Assembly (NCBI RefSeq): GCF_001297125.1
Contig: NZ_LHPC01000025.1
Span: 124,001 to 188,000, forward strand
Length of the DNA stretch: 64,000 nucleotides
Reading direction: 5' to 3'
Source of the DNA: Pseudomonas sp. RIT-PI-q
Lineage (GTDB): Bacteria > Pseudomonadota > Gammaproteobacteria > Pseudomonadales > Pseudomonadaceae
The position numbers and the translations under genes are program-made. Each line of letters begins with the position of its first letter. The stretch's first letter is position 1. Shown here one piece after another: positions 1-11,553 of the stretch. The notes below the pieces were generated by a model, which was not told the origin of the DNA, made no database searches, and worked only from the letters and a program-made list of their open reading frames with translations.

Positions 1-1
1 A

Positions 2-324
<323 letters not shown>

Positions 325-325
<1 letters not shown>

Positions 326-344
326 GACCAGTCTCGACTGGTCT
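325..344 (+). other. Intercistronic stem-loop atpB/atpE
   Basis: Inverted repeat AGACCAGT - CTCG - ACTGGTCT, an 8-bp perfect stem that begins at the last base of the atpB stop codon. No T-run follows, so it is not a typical intrinsic terminator. It probably affects mRNA processing or stability between atpB and the highly expressed atpE. The role is inferred. Confidence 0.6.
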
Positions 345-443
345 GATGTCCCACTCGGTCAAACGGGTGGGTGCCCGAACAGGGCTATGAAACGATTTGT
401 TTTACCGCTTTAAAATCTAAAAAACCTAAACCATACGACGTAA

Positions 444-714
<271 letters not shown>

Positions 715-716
<2 letters not shown>

Positions 717-738
717 TCACTCGAATCGTCGAGTGATT
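715..738 (+). other. Intercistronic stem-loop atpE/atpF
   Basis: Perfect 10-bp stem AATCACTCGA / TCGAGTGATT with loop ATCG. Its 5' arm starts within the atpE stop codon TAA (714-716). There is no T-run. It is a likely 3'-end stabiliser or processing site for the c-subunit message. The function is inferred from position and structure. Confidence 0.65.
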
Positions 739-772
739 AGTGTGTTGTGCAACGAACGAGCGAGGTGTTGGC

Positions 773-1243
773 GTGAACATTAATGCAACCCTGATTGGCC
801 AGTCCGTTGCGTTCTTAATTTTTGTACTTTTTTGCATGAAGTTCGTATGGCCTCCGGTCATCGCGGCTTTGCACGAACGTCAGAAGAAGATCGCGGATGG
901 ACTGGACGCTGCCGCCCGAGCAGCTCGCGACCTGGAGTTGGCCCAAGATAAAGCGGGTCAGCAACTGCGCGAAGCGAAAGCTCAGGCAGCCGAAATCATT
1001 GAGCAAGCCAAGAAACGCGGTAACCAGATCGTTGAAGAGGCTGTTGAAAAAGCCCGTATCGACGCTGACCGTGTGAAGGTTCAGGCTCAGGCCGAGATCG
1101 AGCAGGAACTGAACAGTGTCAAAGACGCGCTGCGTGCCCAACTGGGTGCACTGGCTGTCGGCGGCGCCGAGAAGATCCTGGGTGCCACAATCGATCAAAA
1201 CGCGCACGCGGAGCTGGTAAACAAACTGGCTGCTGAAATTTAA
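773..1243 (+). CDS. atpF: ATP synthase F0 subunit b
   Basis: Peripheral stalk subunit of 156 residues. It has one N-terminal membrane helix ([20 protein letters not shown], residues about 6-25) followed by a long charged Ala/Glu/Lys-rich helix (about 30-130) that dimerises as a right-handed coiled coil and reaches the delta subunit on F1. The start is taken as GTG at 773, giving [10 protein letters not shown], the family's usual beginning, with GAGCGAGG upstream. An ATG at 740 would add 11 residues untypical of the family. The gene lies 12 bases before atpH. Confidence 0.96.
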   Translation: MNINATLIGQSVAFLIFVLFCMKFVWPPVIAALHERQKKIADGLDAAARAARDLELAQDKAGQQLREAKAQAAEIIEQAKKRGNQIVEEAVEKARIDADRVKVQAQAEIEQELNSVKDALRAQLGALAVGGAEKILGATIDQNAHAELVNKLAAEI

Positions 1244-1255
1244 GCGAGGGCGATC

Positions 1256-1792
1256 ATGGCAGAATTGACCACGTTGGCCCGACCTTACGCTAAGGCAGCC
1301 TTCGAGCACGCCCAGGCCCACCAGCAACTGGCCTCTTGGTCAGCCATGCTCGGCCTGGCTGCAGCAGTGTCGCAAGACGACACTATGCAGCGCGTGCTCA
1401 AGGCCCCGCGACTGACGAGCGCAGACAAGGCCGCCACGTTTATTGACGTGTGCGGCGACAAGTTTGATGCCAAGGCACAGAACTTCATTCACGTCGTTGC
1501 CGAAAACGACCGTCTCCCGCTGTTGCCGGAGATATCCGCTCTGTTTGACCTGTACAAGGCCGAACAAGAGAAGTCGGTAGACGTTGAAGTGACCAGTGCT
1601 TTTGCATTGAACCAAGAACAGCAAGACAAACTCGCCAAGGTTCTCAGTGCACGACTCAACCGGGAAGTGCGCCTGCAAGTCGAGGAAGACAAATCCCTTA
1701 TTGGGGGCATTGTCATCCGCGCCGGCGACCTGGTAATCGATGGCTCGGTTCGCGGCAAACTCGCGAGCCTTGCCGAAGCATTGAAATCTTGA
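1256..1792 (+). CDS. atpH: ATP synthase F1 subunit delta
   Basis: OSCP/delta subunit of 178 residues, which joins the peripheral stalk to the top of the alpha-beta hexamer. It starts [19 protein letters not shown], the usual helical N-terminal domain that binds the alpha subunit, and ends with the conserved tail [21 protein letters not shown]. The length matches the family. It lies in the operon between atpF (12-base gap) and atpA (21-base gap). Confidence 0.98.
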   Translation: MAELTTLARPYAKAAFEHAQAHQQLASWSAMLGLAAAVSQDDTMQRVLKAPRLTSADKAATFIDVCGDKFDAKAQNFIHVVAENDRLPLLPEISALFDLYKAEQEKSVDVEVTSAFALNQEQQDKLAKVLSARLNREVRLQVEEDKSLIGGIVIRAGDLVIDGSVRGKLASLAEALKS

Positions 1793-1813
1793 GTTTGAAG
1801 GGGCAGCAGAGCA

Positions 1814-3358
1814 ATGCAGCAACTCAATCCTTCCGAAATAAGTGAAATTATCAAGGGCCGCATCGACAAGCTCGATGTGACCTCCCAAGCCCGTAACGAA
1901 GGCACAGTCGTCAGCGTATCTGACGGTATCGTGCGGATTCACGGTCTGGCCGACGTAATGTACGGCGAGATGATCGAGTTTCCGGGCGGCGTCTTCGGTA
2001 TGGCCCTCAACCTTGAGCAAGACTCTGTAGGCGCCGTTGTATTGGGCTCCTACCAGTCTCTGGCTGAAGGCATGAGCGCCAAGTGCACTGGCCGCATCCT
2101 CGAAGTTCCGGTTGGTAAGGAACTGCTGGGTCGCGTAGTCGACGCACTGGGTAACCCGGTTGACGGCAAAGGTCCGCTGAACAACACCGAGACCGATGCG
2201 GTCGAGAAAGTTGCTCCAGGCGTGATCTGGCGTAAGTCGGTAGACCAGCCTGTACAGACTGGCTACAAGGCTGTCGATGCCATGATCCCTGTCGGCCGTG
2301 GCCAGCGTGAGCTGATCATCGGTGACCGTCAGATCGGTAAAACCGCTCTGGCGATCGACGCGATCATCAACCAGAAAAACAGCGGTATTTTCTGCGTCTA
2401 CGTAGCCATCGGTCAGAAACAATCGACCATCGCTAACGTGGTTCGCAAGCTGGAAGAGAACGGCGCGCTGGCTAACACCATCGTCGTCGCAGCGAGCGCT
2501 TCGGAATCTGCAGCACTGCAATTCCTGGCACCGTACTCCGGTTGCACCATGGGTGAATTCTTCCGCGACCGCGGTGAAGACGCGCTGATCGTTTATGACG
2601 ATCTGTCCAAGCAAGCAGTGGCTTACCGCCAGATTTCCCTGCTGCTGCGCCGTCCACCAGGCCGTGAAGCTTACCCAGGCGACGTGTTCTATCTCCACTC
2701 CCGTCTGCTGGAGCGCGCATCCCGCGTTTCCGAAGAGTACGTAGAGAAGTTCACCAACGGCGCAGTGACCGGCAAAACCGGTTCCCTGACCGCACTGCCG
2801 ATCATCGAAACCCAGGCTGGCGACGTTTCCGCGTTCGTTCCGACCAACGTGATTTCCATCACCGACGGTCAGATCTTCCTGGAATCGGCCATGTTCAACT
2901 CCGGGATCCGTCCTGCTGTGAACGCCGGTGTTTCGGTATCCCGTGTGGGTGGTGCCGCTCAGACCAAGATCATCAAGAAGCTCTCCGGTGGTATCCGTAC
3001 CGCTCTGGCTCAGTACCGTGAACTGGCGGCATTCGCCCAGTTCGCTTCTGACCTGGACGAAGCGACCCGTAAGCAACTTGAGCATGGTCAGCGCGTTACC
3101 GAGCTGATGAAGCAGAAGCAATACGCACCAATGTCGATCGCTGACATGGCGCTGTCGCTGTATGCCGCTGAGCGTGGGTTCCTGACTGACGTTGAAATCG
3201 CCAAGATCGGCAGCTTCGAACAAGCGCTGATTGCTTTCTTCAACCGCGATCACGCCGATTTGATGGCGAAGATCAACGTGAAGGGTGACTTCAATGACGA
3301 AATCGATGCTGGCATGAAAGCCGGTATCGAGAAGTTCAAGGCCACCCAAACCTGGTAA
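1814..3358 (+). CDS. atpA: ATP synthase F1 subunit alpha
   Basis: Non-catalytic nucleotide-binding subunit of the F1 hexamer, 514 residues, the standard length. It has the beta-barrel N-terminal domain (about 25-95), a central RecA-like domain with Walker A GDRQIGKT near residue 169, and a helical C-terminal domain. The segment VSRVGGAAQ near residue 375 is the family signature region and contributes the arginine that reaches the catalytic site. A GNRA-looped stem-loop follows before atpG. Long open frames on the opposite strand here are shadows. Confidence 0.99.
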   Translation: MQQLNPSEISEIIKGRIDKLDVTSQARNEGTVVSVSDGIVRIHGLADVMYGEMIEFPGGVFGMALNLEQDSVGAVVLGSYQSLAEGMSAKCTGRILEVPVGKELLGRVVDALGNPVDGKGPLNNTETDAVEKVAPGVIWRKSVDQPVQTGYKAVDAMIPVGRGQRELIIGDRQIGKTALAIDAIINQKNSGIFCVYVAIGQKQSTIANVVRKLEENGALANTIVVAASASESAALQFLAPYSGCTMGEFFRDRGEDALIVYDDLSKQAVAYRQISLLLRRPPGREAYPGDVFYLHSRLLERASRVSEEYVEKFTNGAVTGKTGSLTALPIIETQAGDVSAFVPTNVISITDGQIFLESAMFNSGIRPAVNAGVSVSRVGGAAQTKIIKKLSGGIRTALAQYRELAAFAQFASDLDEATRKQLEHGQRVTELMKQKQYAPMSIADMALSLYAAERGFLTDVEIAKIGSFEQALIAFFNRDHADLMAKINVKGDFNDEIDAGMKAGIEKFKATQTW

Positions 3359-3363
3359 GCCGC

Positions 3364-3387
3364 AGCGGGAGCCGCAAGGCTCCCGCT
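3364..3387 (+). other. Intercistronic stem-loop atpA/atpG
   Basis: Perfect 10-bp stem AGCGGGAGCC / GGCTCCCGCT closed by a GCAA tetraloop of the stable GNRA class. No T-run follows. It is a probable mRNA stability or processing element that could set the alpha to gamma ratio. The role is inferred. Confidence 0.7.
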
Positions 3388-3408
3388 TGCTAACCTGATA
3401 GGTGTTAC

Positions 3409-4269
3409 ATGGCAGGCGCAAAAGAGATTCGCAGTAAGATTGCGAGCATCAAAAGCACGCAAAAGATTACCAGCGCCATGGAAAAAGTGGCGGTCAGCAA
3501 AAAGCGCAAGGCACAAAAGCGCATGTCGGCTAGCCGCCCTTATGCGGAGCGCATCCGCCAGGGTATTGGCCATCTGGCCAACGCCAACCCGGAATATCGC
3601 CACCCGTTCATGATCGACCGCGAAGTAAAGCGCGTCGGTTATGTCGTGGTGAGCAGTGACCGTGGTCTGTGTGGTGGCTTGAACACCAACCTGTTCAAGG
3701 CCCTGGTCAAGGACATGGCGGTAAACCGCGAAAACGGCGTCGAGATCGATCTGTGTGTTGTTGGTAGCAAGGGTGCGGCTTTCTTCCGCAACTTCGGCGG
3801 TAACGTCGTAGCAGCTATCAGCCACCTGGGTGAAGAGCCGTCGATCAATGACCTGATCGGCAGCGTCAAGGTGATGCTGGATGCCTACCTGGACGGCCGT
3901 ATTGACCGCCTGTCCGTGGTGTCCAACAAGTTCATCAACACCATGACGCAACAGCCTACGGTGGAGCAGTTGATTCCACTGGTGGCAACCCCGGATCAAG
4001 AACTCAAGCACCACTGGGATTATCTGTACGAACCGGACGCCAAAGAGCTGCTTGACGGCTTGATGGTCCGTTACGTGGAGTCGCAGGTCTACCAGGCGGT
4101 GGTCGAGAACAACGCGGCTGAACAAGCTGCGCGGATGATCGCGATGAAGAACGCTACCGACAACGCCGGTGATTTGATCAGCGATTTGCAGCTGGTCTAC
4201 AACAAGGCGCGTCAGGCTGCGATCACCCAAGAGATCTCGGAAATCGTCGGCGGCGCTGCCGCGGTTTAA
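3409..4269 (+). CDS. atpG: ATP synthase F1 subunit gamma
   Basis: Central rotor shaft of 286 residues. The N-terminal helix begins [20 protein letters not shown] and the C-terminal helix ends [20 protein letters not shown]. These two helices form the coiled coil that turns inside the alpha-beta hexamer. The middle Rossmann-like domain carries [11 protein letters not shown], a family hallmark. It starts 50 bases after atpA and is followed by atpD after 27 bases. Confidence 0.99.
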   Translation: MAGAKEIRSKIASIKSTQKITSAMEKVAVSKKRKAQKRMSASRPYAERIRQGIGHLANANPEYRHPFMIDREVKRVGYVVVSSDRGLCGGLNTNLFKALVKDMAVNRENGVEIDLCVVGSKGAAFFRNFGGNVVAAISHLGEEPSINDLIGSVKVMLDAYLDGRIDRLSVVSNKFINTMTQQPTVEQLIPLVATPDQELKHHWDYLYEPDAKELLDGLMVRYVESQVYQAVVENNAAEQAARMIAMKNATDNAGDLISDLQLVYNKARQAAITQEISEIVGGAAAV

Positions 4270-5676
<1,407 letters not shown>

Positions 5677-5681
5677 TCCCG

Positions 5682-5699
5682 GCGCCCGGCAACGGGCGC
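5682..5699 (+). other. Intercistronic stem-loop atpD/atpC
   Basis: Stem GCGCCCG / CGGGCGC (7 bp, all G-C) with a GCAA tetraloop, beginning six bases after the atpD stop. It has the same loop sequence as the atpA/atpG hairpin. No T-run follows. It is a likely mRNA stability element. The function is inferred. Confidence 0.65.
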
Positions 5700-5721
5700 T
5701 AATTTAGGTTGAGGCAATCAG

Positions 5722-6147
5722 ATGGCTATGACAGTCCATTGCGATATCGTCAGCGCGGAAGGGGAAATCTTTTCCGGCCTGGTCGAGATGGTGATTGCGC
5801 ACGGTGCACTGGGTGATCTTGGTATCGCCCTGGGTCACGCGCCGCTGATCACAAATCTCAAGCCGGGTCCGATCCGCCTGGTCAAGCAGGGCGGGGAAGA
5901 GGAGGTGTTTTACATCTCCGGTGGTTTCCTCGAGGTTCAGCCGAACATGGTCAAGGTTCTTGCCGACACCGTGCAACGTGCTGCCGACCTGGATGAAGCC
6001 TCCGCTCAGGAAGCCGTTAAGGCTGCCGAGAAGGCCTTGCATGAACGTGGCGCCGAATTCGATTACGGTTCCGCTGCCGCACGTCTGGCCGAGGCTGCAG
6101 CTCAGCTGCGCACCGTCCAGCAGATCCGCAAGAAGTTTGGCCACTAA
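5722..6147 (+). CDS. atpC: ATP synthase F1 subunit epsilon
   Basis: Epsilon subunit, 141 residues, bound to the foot of gamma and acting as a regulator of ATP hydrolysis. The N-terminal beta-sandwich (about 1-88, with [12 protein letters not shown] and [14 protein letters not shown]) is followed by a C-terminal helical hairpin rich in alanine and charged residues. An ATG at 5722 is chosen because GAGGCAATC precedes it; a second ATG at 5728 would remove two residues. It is the last gene of the operon and is followed by a strong terminator. Confidence 0.97.
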   Translation: MAMTVHCDIVSAEGEIFSGLVEMVIAHGALGDLGIALGHAPLITNLKPGPIRLVKQGGEEEVFYISGGFLEVQPNMVKVLADTVQRAADLDEASAQEAVKAAEKALHERGAEFDYGSAAARLAEAAAQLRTVQQIRKKFGH

Positions 6148-6177
6148 TAGGCTACTACTTGTTGCGCGATTGATTAG

Positions 6178-6204
6178 AAAGGGTAGCCTCGGCTACCCTT
6201 TTTT
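6178..6204 (+). terminator. Rho-independent terminator of the atp operon
   Basis: Hairpin AAAGGGTAG - CCTCGG - CTACCCTTT followed by TTTCTTTT. It lies 31 bases after the atpC stop codon and separates the operon from glmU. Confidence 0.9.
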
Positions 6205-6264
6205 CTTTTCCGACTTTCATAACATTGGTCGCAGTCGCTGACCATCCAGGATTGGTAGCCAGTC

Positions 6265-7632
6265 ATGTCTCTTGAAATCGTTATTCTCGCTGCTGGCCAA
6301 GGCACACGTATGCGTTCGGCGTTGCCGAAAGTCCTGCACCCGATTGCCGGCAACTCGATGCTTGGCCATGTTATCCACAGCGCCCGGCAACTTGATCCAC
6401 AGCGCATCCACGTGGTGATCGGCCACGGTGCCGATGCTGTGCGTGAGCGCCTGGCGGCGGATGATCTGAATTTCGTCCTGCAGGACAAACAACTGGGGAC
6501 TGGCCACGCGGTTGCTCAAGCTGTGCCCTTCATCGAGTCTGACACCGTGCTGATTCTCTACGGTGATGTGCCGTTGATCGAAGTCGAGACCCTGCAGCGT
6601 CTACTCAAGCAGGTAGCGCCACAGCAACTTGGCCTGCTGACCGTCGAACTGGACGACCCGACCGGCTATGGCCGCATCGTCCGTGACGCCGACGGCAAGG
6701 TTACGTCCATCGTCGAACAGAAGGACGCCAACGAAGCCGAGCGTGCGATTACCGAAGGCAACACTGGAATCCTGGCGCTGCCGTTCGCGCAACTTGGCAG
6801 CTGGATGAGCCGTCTCTCCAACAACAATGCCCAGGGCGAGTATTACCTGACCGACGTGATCGCCATGGCGGTCAGCGATGGTTTGGTGGTGGCGACCGAG
6901 CAACCTCACGATGCCATGGAAGTGCAGGGTGCCAATGATCGCAAGCAGCTTGCCGAACTTGAGCGTCACTATCAGCTGCGCGCCGGTCGTCGTTTGATGG
7001 CTCAAGGCGTGACCCTGCGCGACCCGGCACGTTTCGATGTGCGCGGTGACGTCACCGTCGGCCGCGACGTGCTGATTGATATCAACGTCATCCTCGAAGG
7101 CAAGGTGGTCATCGAAGACGACGTGGTGATCGGTCCAAATTGCGTGATCAAGGACAGCACCTTGCGCAAGGGCGTGGTGATCAAGGCCAACAGTCATATT
7201 GAAGGCGCCATTCTCGGTGAAGGCAGCGATGCGGGTCCGTTCGCTCGTTTGCGTCCGGGGACGGTACTGGAGGCTCGTGCCCATGTGGGTAACTTTGTCG
7301 AATTGAAAAACGCGCACCTAGGCGAAGGTGCCAAGGCCGGTCATCTGACCTACCTGGGCGACGCCGAGGTCGGCGCCCGGACCAATATCGGCGCAGGCAC
7401 CATCACCTGTAACTACGACGGCGCCAACAAGTGGAAAACCGTGTTGGGTGAAGATGTGTTCATCGGTTCCAACAACTCGTTGGTGGCGCCTGTGGATATC
7501 TCGGACGGTGCGACCACCGCGGCCGGTTCCACCATTACGCAAAATGTGGATAAAGCACAATTGGCTGTGGGCCGCGGGCGCCAGAAAAACATCGACGGCT
7601 GGAAACGCCCGGAAAAAATCAAGAAGCCCTAA
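6265..7632 (+). CDS. glmU: Bifunctional UDP-GlcNAc pyrophosphorylase / glucosamine-1-P acetyltransferase
   Basis: Makes UDP-N-acetylglucosamine for peptidoglycan and LPS in two steps: acetylation of glucosamine-1-phosphate, then uridylylation. It has 455 residues, the normal length. The N-terminal nucleotidyltransferase domain (about 1-228) opens with [18 protein letters not shown], the uridylyltransferase loop. The C-terminal part (about 250-455) is a left-handed beta-helix of hexapeptide repeats ([15 protein letters not shown] and similar) with the [12 protein letters not shown] acetyltransferase segment. The gene holds two perfect DnaA boxes (6371-6379 and, reversed, 7545-7553). Confidence 0.98.
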   Translation: MSLEIVILAAGQGTRMRSALPKVLHPIAGNSMLGHVIHSARQLDPQRIHVVIGHGADAVRERLAADDLNFVLQDKQLGTGHAVAQAVPFIESDTVLILYGDVPLIEVETLQRLLKQVAPQQLGLLTVELDDPTGYGRIVRDADGKVTSIVEQKDANEAERAITEGNTGILALPFAQLGSWMSRLSNNNAQGEYYLTDVIAMAVSDGLVVATEQPHDAMEVQGANDRKQLAELERHYQLRAGRRLMAQGVTLRDPARFDVRGDVTVGRDVLIDINVILEGKVVIEDDVVIGPNCVIKDSTLRKGVVIKANSHIEGAILGEGSDAGPFARLRPGTVLEARAHVGNFVELKNAHLGEGAKAGHLTYLGDAEVGARTNIGAGTITCNYDGANKWKTVLGEDVFIGSNNSLVAPVDISDGATTAAGSTITQNVDKAQLAVGRGRQKNIDGWKRPEKIKKP

Positions 7633-7743
7633 CTTATCCACAACCCCCTGTAGGAGCTGGCTTGCCAGCGAAGGCGTCCTGAAGAACGATGCACATTGAA
7701 GGACCCCTTCGCCGGCAAGCCGGCTCCTACACGGTTATCCACA
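7545..7743. promoter_or_regulatory. Cluster of three perfect DnaA boxes
   Basis: TTATCCACA occurs at 7634-7642 and 7735-7743 on the plus strand and at 7545-7553 on the minus strand, i.e. across the glmU 3' end and both sides of the REP pair. Further perfect copies lie at 6371, 10142 (reverse), 10444 and 14175. The match to the 9-mer is seen directly. Binding by DnaA is inferred. Confidence 0.5.
7649..7731. repeat. REP pair (inverted), glmU/glmR spacer
   Basis: Left arm TGTAGGAGCTGGCTTGCCAG and its near-perfect inverted copy ending GCCGGCTCCTACA, separated by about 30 bases. It is the typical Pseudomonas GTAGGAGC-class REP doublet. It lies between glmU and the glmR promoter region and is flanked by DnaA boxes. 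Confidence 0.85.
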
Positions 7744-7807
7744 GATCTTTTTTATCGCCCCACGCTTGACGAAGTTTCACTTATAGGTTTTGATTGCTTC
7801 CGTTATC

Positions 7808-7820
7808 TTTCGAATCGAAA
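7808..7820. promoter_or_regulatory. Candidate GlmR (DeoR-type) operator
   Basis: Perfect odd palindrome TTTCGAATCGAAA, 11 bases upstream of the glmR start codon at 7832. DeoR/GlpR-family repressors commonly recognise sites built from TTTCG half-sites, so this is a plausible autoregulatory operator controlling glmR-glmS. The palindrome is seen. The binding is inferred. Confidence 0.5.
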
Positions 7821-7831
7821 CTTACCAAGTC

Positions 7832-8608
7832 ATGTCGAAGCGCAATACACCACAACGCCGTCACAATATCCTCACCTTGCTCACTGAGCAGGGTGAAGTC
7901 AGTGTGGATGAGCTGGCCAAGCGCTTCGAAACTTCGGAAGTTACGATCCGCAAGGATCTTGCTGCGCTTGAAAGCAATGGTCTGCTGCTGCGTCGTTATG
8001 GCGGAGCAATTACCATGCCTCAGGAACTGGTGGCCGATATCGGTCAGCCGGTTTCCAAATACAAACAGGCCATCGCCCGCGCCGCTGTGACGCGGATTCG
8101 CGAGCATGCGCGGATCATCATCGACAGCGGCAGTACCACGGCGTCGATGATTCCGGAACTGGGTCAACAACCGGGGCTGGTGGTGATGACCAACTCCCTG
8201 CATGTCGCCAACGCCTTGAGCGAACTCGAACATGAGCCGGTGCTGTTGATGACCGGCGGCACCTGGGACCCGCATTCCGAGTCCTTCCAGGGTCAGGTTG
8301 CCGAGCAGGTACTACGCTCTTACGACTTCGACCAGTTGTTCATCGGTGCCGATGGCATTGACCTGATTCGTGGCACGACCACCTTTAACGAATTGCTGGG
8401 ACTGAGCCGGGTCATGGCTGAAGTCGCCCGCGAAGTGGTCGTGATGGTCGAGGCGGACAAGATTGGCCGCAAGATTCCCAACCTGGAACTGCCATGGAGC
8501 AGCGTCCATACCCTTATTACCGATGATCGCCTGCCGCTTGAGGCACGGGATCAGATTCAGGCCCGCGGTATCACTTTGATTTGCGCGGCTGTCAGTCAGG
8601 AGAAATAG
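7832..8608 (+). CDS. glmR: DeoR/GlpR-family regulator of glucosamine metabolism
   Basis: 258-residue DNA-binding protein. An N-terminal DeoR helix-turn-helix ([20 protein letters not shown], residues about 21-40) is followed by [10 protein letters not shown] and a C-terminal sugar-phosphate sensing domain with the family segment [10 protein letters not shown]. The start is placed at ATG 7832 (MSKRNTPQ), the usual start of the family; an ATG at 7790 has no good ribosome binding site. It lies directly upstream of glmS with a one-base gap, matching P. aeruginosa glmR. It probably senses an amino-sugar phosphate and represses its own operon through the palindrome at 7808-7820. Confidence 0.9.
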   Translation: MSKRNTPQRRHNILTLLTEQGEVSVDELAKRFETSEVTIRKDLAALESNGLLLRRYGGAITMPQELVADIGQPVSKYKQAIARAAVTRIREHARIIIDSGSTTASMIPELGQQPGLVVMTNSLHVANALSELEHEPVLLMTGGTWDPHSESFQGQVAEQVLRSYDFDQLFIGADGIDLIRGTTTFNELLGLSRVMAEVAREVVVMVEADKIGRKIPNLELPWSSVHTLITDDRLPLEARDQIQARGITLICAAVSQEK

Positions 8609-8609
8609 C

Positions 8610-10442
8610 ATGTGTGGAATTGTTGGCGCAGTTGCAGAACGTAATATCACTGCCATCCTGCTCGAAGGCCTGAAGCGCCTGGAATACCGTGGCTATGACA
8701 GCGCCGGTGTGGCGGTTTATACCAACGACGAAAAACTCGAGCGTATGCGCCGCCCGGGCAAGGTCAGTGAATTGGAACTGGCGTTGGCCGAAGAGCCGCT
8801 GGTCGGTCGTCTCGGCATCGCCCACACCCGCTGGGCAACGCACGGTGCGCCGTGCGAGCGCAACGCTCACCCGCATTTTTCCGGTGATCTGGCGGTGGTC
8901 CACAACGGCATCATCGAGAACCATGAAGCCCTGCGCGAACAGCTGAAAGCCTTGGGTTACGTATTCACTTCGGACACCGATACCGAAGTCATCGCGCATT
9001 TGCTGAACCACAAACTCAAGGATCTACGCGATCTGACCGTGGCCCTGAAGGCTACCGTTAAAGAGCTGCACGGTGCTTACGGTCTGGCGGTGATTAGCGC
9101 AGAGCAACCGGATCGTCTGGTTGCCGCCCGCAGTGGCAGCCCGCTGGTCATTGGCCTGGGTCTGGGTGAAAACTTCCTGGCTTCCGACCAATTGGCGCTG
9201 CGTCAGGTGACTGACCGCTTCGTGTACCTGGAAGAAGGCGATATCGCCGAAATTCGCCGCGACAGCGTGCAAATCTGGGACGTTAATGGCCAAACAGTCG
9301 AGCGCGAAGCGGTGCAATATCGCGACGGCGCCGAGGCTGCCGACAAAGGCGAATTCCGCCACTTCATGCTCAAGGAAATCCACGAGCAACCAGCCGTTGT
9401 TCAACGCACCCTTGAAGGTCGTCTGAGCCCGAACGGAGTGCTGGTGCAGGCCTTTGGCCCCCAGGCTGCCGAGCTGTTCGCTAAAGTGCGCAATGTGCAG
9501 ATCGTCGCGTGCGGCACCAGCTACCACGCCGGTATGGTTGCCCGATACTGGCTCGAAGAACTGGCCGGCATCCCGTGCCAGGTCGAAGTCGCCAGCGAAT
9601 TCCGCTACCGCAAGGTGGTGGTGCAGCCCGACACGCTGTTCGTGACCATCTCGCAGTCCGGCGAGACCGCCGACACCCTGGCCGCCCTGCGTAACGCCAA
9701 GGAACTGGGTTTCCTCGCCAGTCTTGCGATCTGCAACGTCGGTATCAGCTCGCTGGTGCGTGAATCCGACCTGACGCTGCTGACCCAGGCCGGTCGCGAA
9801 ATCGGTGTCGCCTCGACCAAAGCATTTACCACTCAATTGGTTGGCCTGCTGTTGCTCACCCTGTCCTTGGGCCAGGTTCGCGGTTCGCTGGCCAAAGGTG
9901 TTGAAGCGACATTGGTTGAAGAGTTGCGCCGACTGCCCACTCGTCTGGGCGAAGCCTTGGCCATGGACAGCACTGTGGAGAAAATCGCCGAGCTGTTCGC
10001 CGAGAAAAACCACACGCTGTTCCTCGGTCGTGGCGCGCAATTCCCGGTCGCAATGGAAGGGGCGCTCAAGCTCAAGGAAATCTCCTACATCCACGCCGAA
10101 GCCTATCCGGCCGGCGAGCTGAAACACGGCCCGTTGGCGCTTGTGGATAACGACATGCCAGTGGTGACCGTGGCGCCGAACAACGAACTGCTGGAGAAGT
10201 TGAAATCCAACCTCCAGGAAGTCCGCGCCCGTGGCGGCGAGCTGATCGTCTTCGCAGACGAGCAGGCTGGCATGACCAATGGCGAAGGCACACACGTTGT
10301 GCACATGCCGCACATCCACGACATTCTGTCGCCGATCCTCTACACCATCCCGCTGCAGTTGCTCTCGTACTACGTTGCCGTGCTGAAAGGCACCGACGTT
10401 GACCAGCCGCGTAACCTGGCGAAGTCGGTGACTGTGGAATAA
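8610..10442 (+). CDS. glmS: Glutamine--fructose-6-phosphate aminotransferase
   Basis: First enzyme of hexosamine synthesis: fructose-6-P plus glutamine gives glucosamine-6-P plus glutamate. It has 610 residues. The N-terminal Ntn glutaminase domain begins MCGIVGAV, with the nucleophilic cysteine exposed after removal of Met. Two SIS isomerase domains follow ([16 protein letters not shown] near 297 and [20 protein letters not shown] near 470). It ends [11 protein letters not shown], the conserved tail that also encodes the Tn7 target. It is probably co-transcribed with glmR (stop TAG and start ATG are one base apart). No glmS ribozyme was recognised upstream, as expected for a proteobacterium. 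Confidence 0.99.
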   Translation: MCGIVGAVAERNITAILLEGLKRLEYRGYDSAGVAVYTNDEKLERMRRPGKVSELELALAEEPLVGRLGIAHTRWATHGAPCERNAHPHFSGDLAVVHNGIIENHEALREQLKALGYVFTSDTDTEVIAHLLNHKLKDLRDLTVALKATVKELHGAYGLAVISAEQPDRLVAARSGSPLVIGLGLGENFLASDQLALRQVTDRFVYLEEGDIAEIRRDSVQIWDVNGQTVEREAVQYRDGAEAADKGEFRHFMLKEIHEQPAVVQRTLEGRLSPNGVLVQAFGPQAAELFAKVRNVQIVACGTSYHAGMVARYWLEELAGIPCQVEVASEFRYRKVVVQPDTLFVTISQSGETADTLAALRNAKELGFLASLAICNVGISSLVRESDLTLLTQAGREIGVASTKAFTTQLVGLLLLTLSLGQVRGSLAKGVEATLVEELRRLPTRLGEALAMDSTVEKIAELFAEKNHTLFLGRGAQFPVAMEGALKLKEISYIHAEAYPAGELKHGPLALVDNDMPVVTVAPNNELLEKLKSNLQEVRARGGELIVFADEQAGMTNGEGTHVVHMPHIHDILSPILYTIPLQLLSYYVAVLKGTDVDQPRNLAKSVTVE

Positions 10443-10467
10443 GTTATCCACAGGTGATCGAGCCATT
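10407..10467 (+). other. Unoccupied Tn7 attachment site attTn7
   Basis: The last 36 bases of glmS are the segment recognised by the Tn7 target selector TnsD, and insertion normally occurs about 25 bp after the stop codon, here near 10467, at the base of the glmS terminator. No Tn7 end, target duplication or transposon gene is seen on either side, so the site is empty. The position follows from established Tn7 biology. Confidence 0.75.
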
Positions 10468-10499
10468 AAAAATCGCAGCCTACGGTTGCGATTTTTTTT
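10468..10499 (+). terminator. Rho-independent terminator of glmS
   Basis: Stem AAAATCGCA / TGCGATTTT around the loop GCCTACGGT, followed by a T-run. It lies 26 bases after the glmS stop codon, just beyond a perfect DnaA box (10444-10452). Confidence 0.85.
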
Positions 10500-10520
10500 A
10501 TCTGAATTGAGGACACGCCC

Positions 10521-11423
10521 ATGGACCGCTTCCAGGAAATGCAGGTCTTCGTCGCCGTCGCCCAGGACCAGGGCTTTTCGGCGGCGGCGCGGCGTTTGGG
10601 CATGTCGGCGGCCAGTGTCACGCGTGCGGTGGCGGCCCTCGAGAAGCGTATCGGCACGCTGCTGCTGACGCGTACCACGCGCAGTGTGCATTTGAGCGAG
10701 GCGGGTCAGCGGTATCTCGAAGACTGTCGGCGGATTCTCTCTGAGGTGCAGGAAGCCGAGGATTCGGCGGCAGGCAGTCATGCCCATCCGCGTGGGCAAC
10801 TGACCATCACCGCGCCGGTATTGTTCGGTGAACTGTTTGTCACGCCGGTGATGGTGAGTTATCTGACTCAATTTCCTGAAGTCTGCATCAATGGCCTGCT
10901 GGTCGATCGAGTGGTGAGCATGGTCGAGGAGGGCATTGATGTCGCTGTGCGCATCGGTGAGTTGCCCGACAGCAATCAGCATGCGATTCGGGTCGGTGAA
11001 GTGCGGCGAGTCATTTGCGGTTCGCCGGAGTTTCTGGCCAGGCAGGGTCGGCCTCGACATCCGCAAGATCTGGCGCAGGCTCCGATTATTGCGACGTCCG
11101 CCATCGGTCAGCTGAGGAGCTGGCCATTCCTTGAAGCGGGAGAGCCATTGAGCATCCGATCTGAACCACGGCTGGTGGTGACGGCGAATCAGGCGGCCAT
11201 TACTGCGGCGTGTCTGGGTCTGGGGTACACCCGGGTCTTGTCTTATCAGGTAGCGAGCAAGGTCGTGACCGGCGAGCTGGAAATCGTCCTGGCTGACTTT
11301 GAATTGCCGCCCTTGCCCATCCATGTGGTGTATCAGGGCGGACGCAAGGCGCCGGCACGGATTCGCAGTTTTGTGGACTTTGCAGTAAAGGCACTGCGCG
11401 GACATCCGGACTTGCACGGCTGA
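10521..11423 (+). CDS. LysR-family transcriptional regulator
   Basis: 300 residues. The N-terminal winged helix-turn-helix (FSAAARRLGMSAASVTRAV, residues about 19-37) is followed by a periplasmic-binding-protein-like effector domain (about 90-290). The start MDRFQEMQVF is typical of the subclass with this N-terminus. The next gene in the same direction, 130 bases away, is a glutathione transferase, which is a plausible target, but no clear operator was identified. The effector is unknown. Confidence 0.9.
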   Translation: MDRFQEMQVFVAVAQDQGFSAAARRLGMSAASVTRAVAALEKRIGTLLLTRTTRSVHLSEAGQRYLEDCRRILSEVQEAEDSAAGSHAHPRGQLTITAPVLFGELFVTPVMVSYLTQFPEVCINGLLVDRVVSMVEEGIDVAVRIGELPDSNQHAIRVGEVRRVICGSPEFLARQGRPRHPQDLAQAPIIATSAIGQLRSWPFLEAGEPLSIRSEPRLVVTANQAAITAACLGLGYTRVLSYQVASKVVTGELEIVLADFELPPLPIHVVYQGGRKAPARIRSFVDFAVKALRGHPDLHG

Positions 11424-11553
11424 AGGGCTATTGCGCGGGATGAAATAATAGATTGCGTTTGCTGGTTATTCTGTTGTTTCAGTCGTTAGTGGAAGATGGC
11501 TGCTATCGGTGCTGATCACTCCTGAACGGCGCCACCACCCAGCGGAGTCGATC

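Noticed and set aside
1340..3421. Long open frame on the minus strand across atpH/atpA
   Set aside because: Antisense shadow of strongly conserved ATP synthase genes; no ribosome binding site or recognisable domain.
8380..8610. glmS ribozyme/riboswitch upstream of glmS
   Set aside because: glmR ends one base before glmS, leaving no leader; this element belongs to Gram-positive bacteria.
10443..10520. Tn7 or Tn7-like insertion after glmS
   Set aside because: No transposon end repeats or transposition genes; normal terminator and LysR gene follow.
9024..11417. 797-codon open frame on the minus strand across glmS and the LysR gene
   Set aside because: Arises from GC-rich codon usage of the real genes; sequence is low-complexity and unlike any family.
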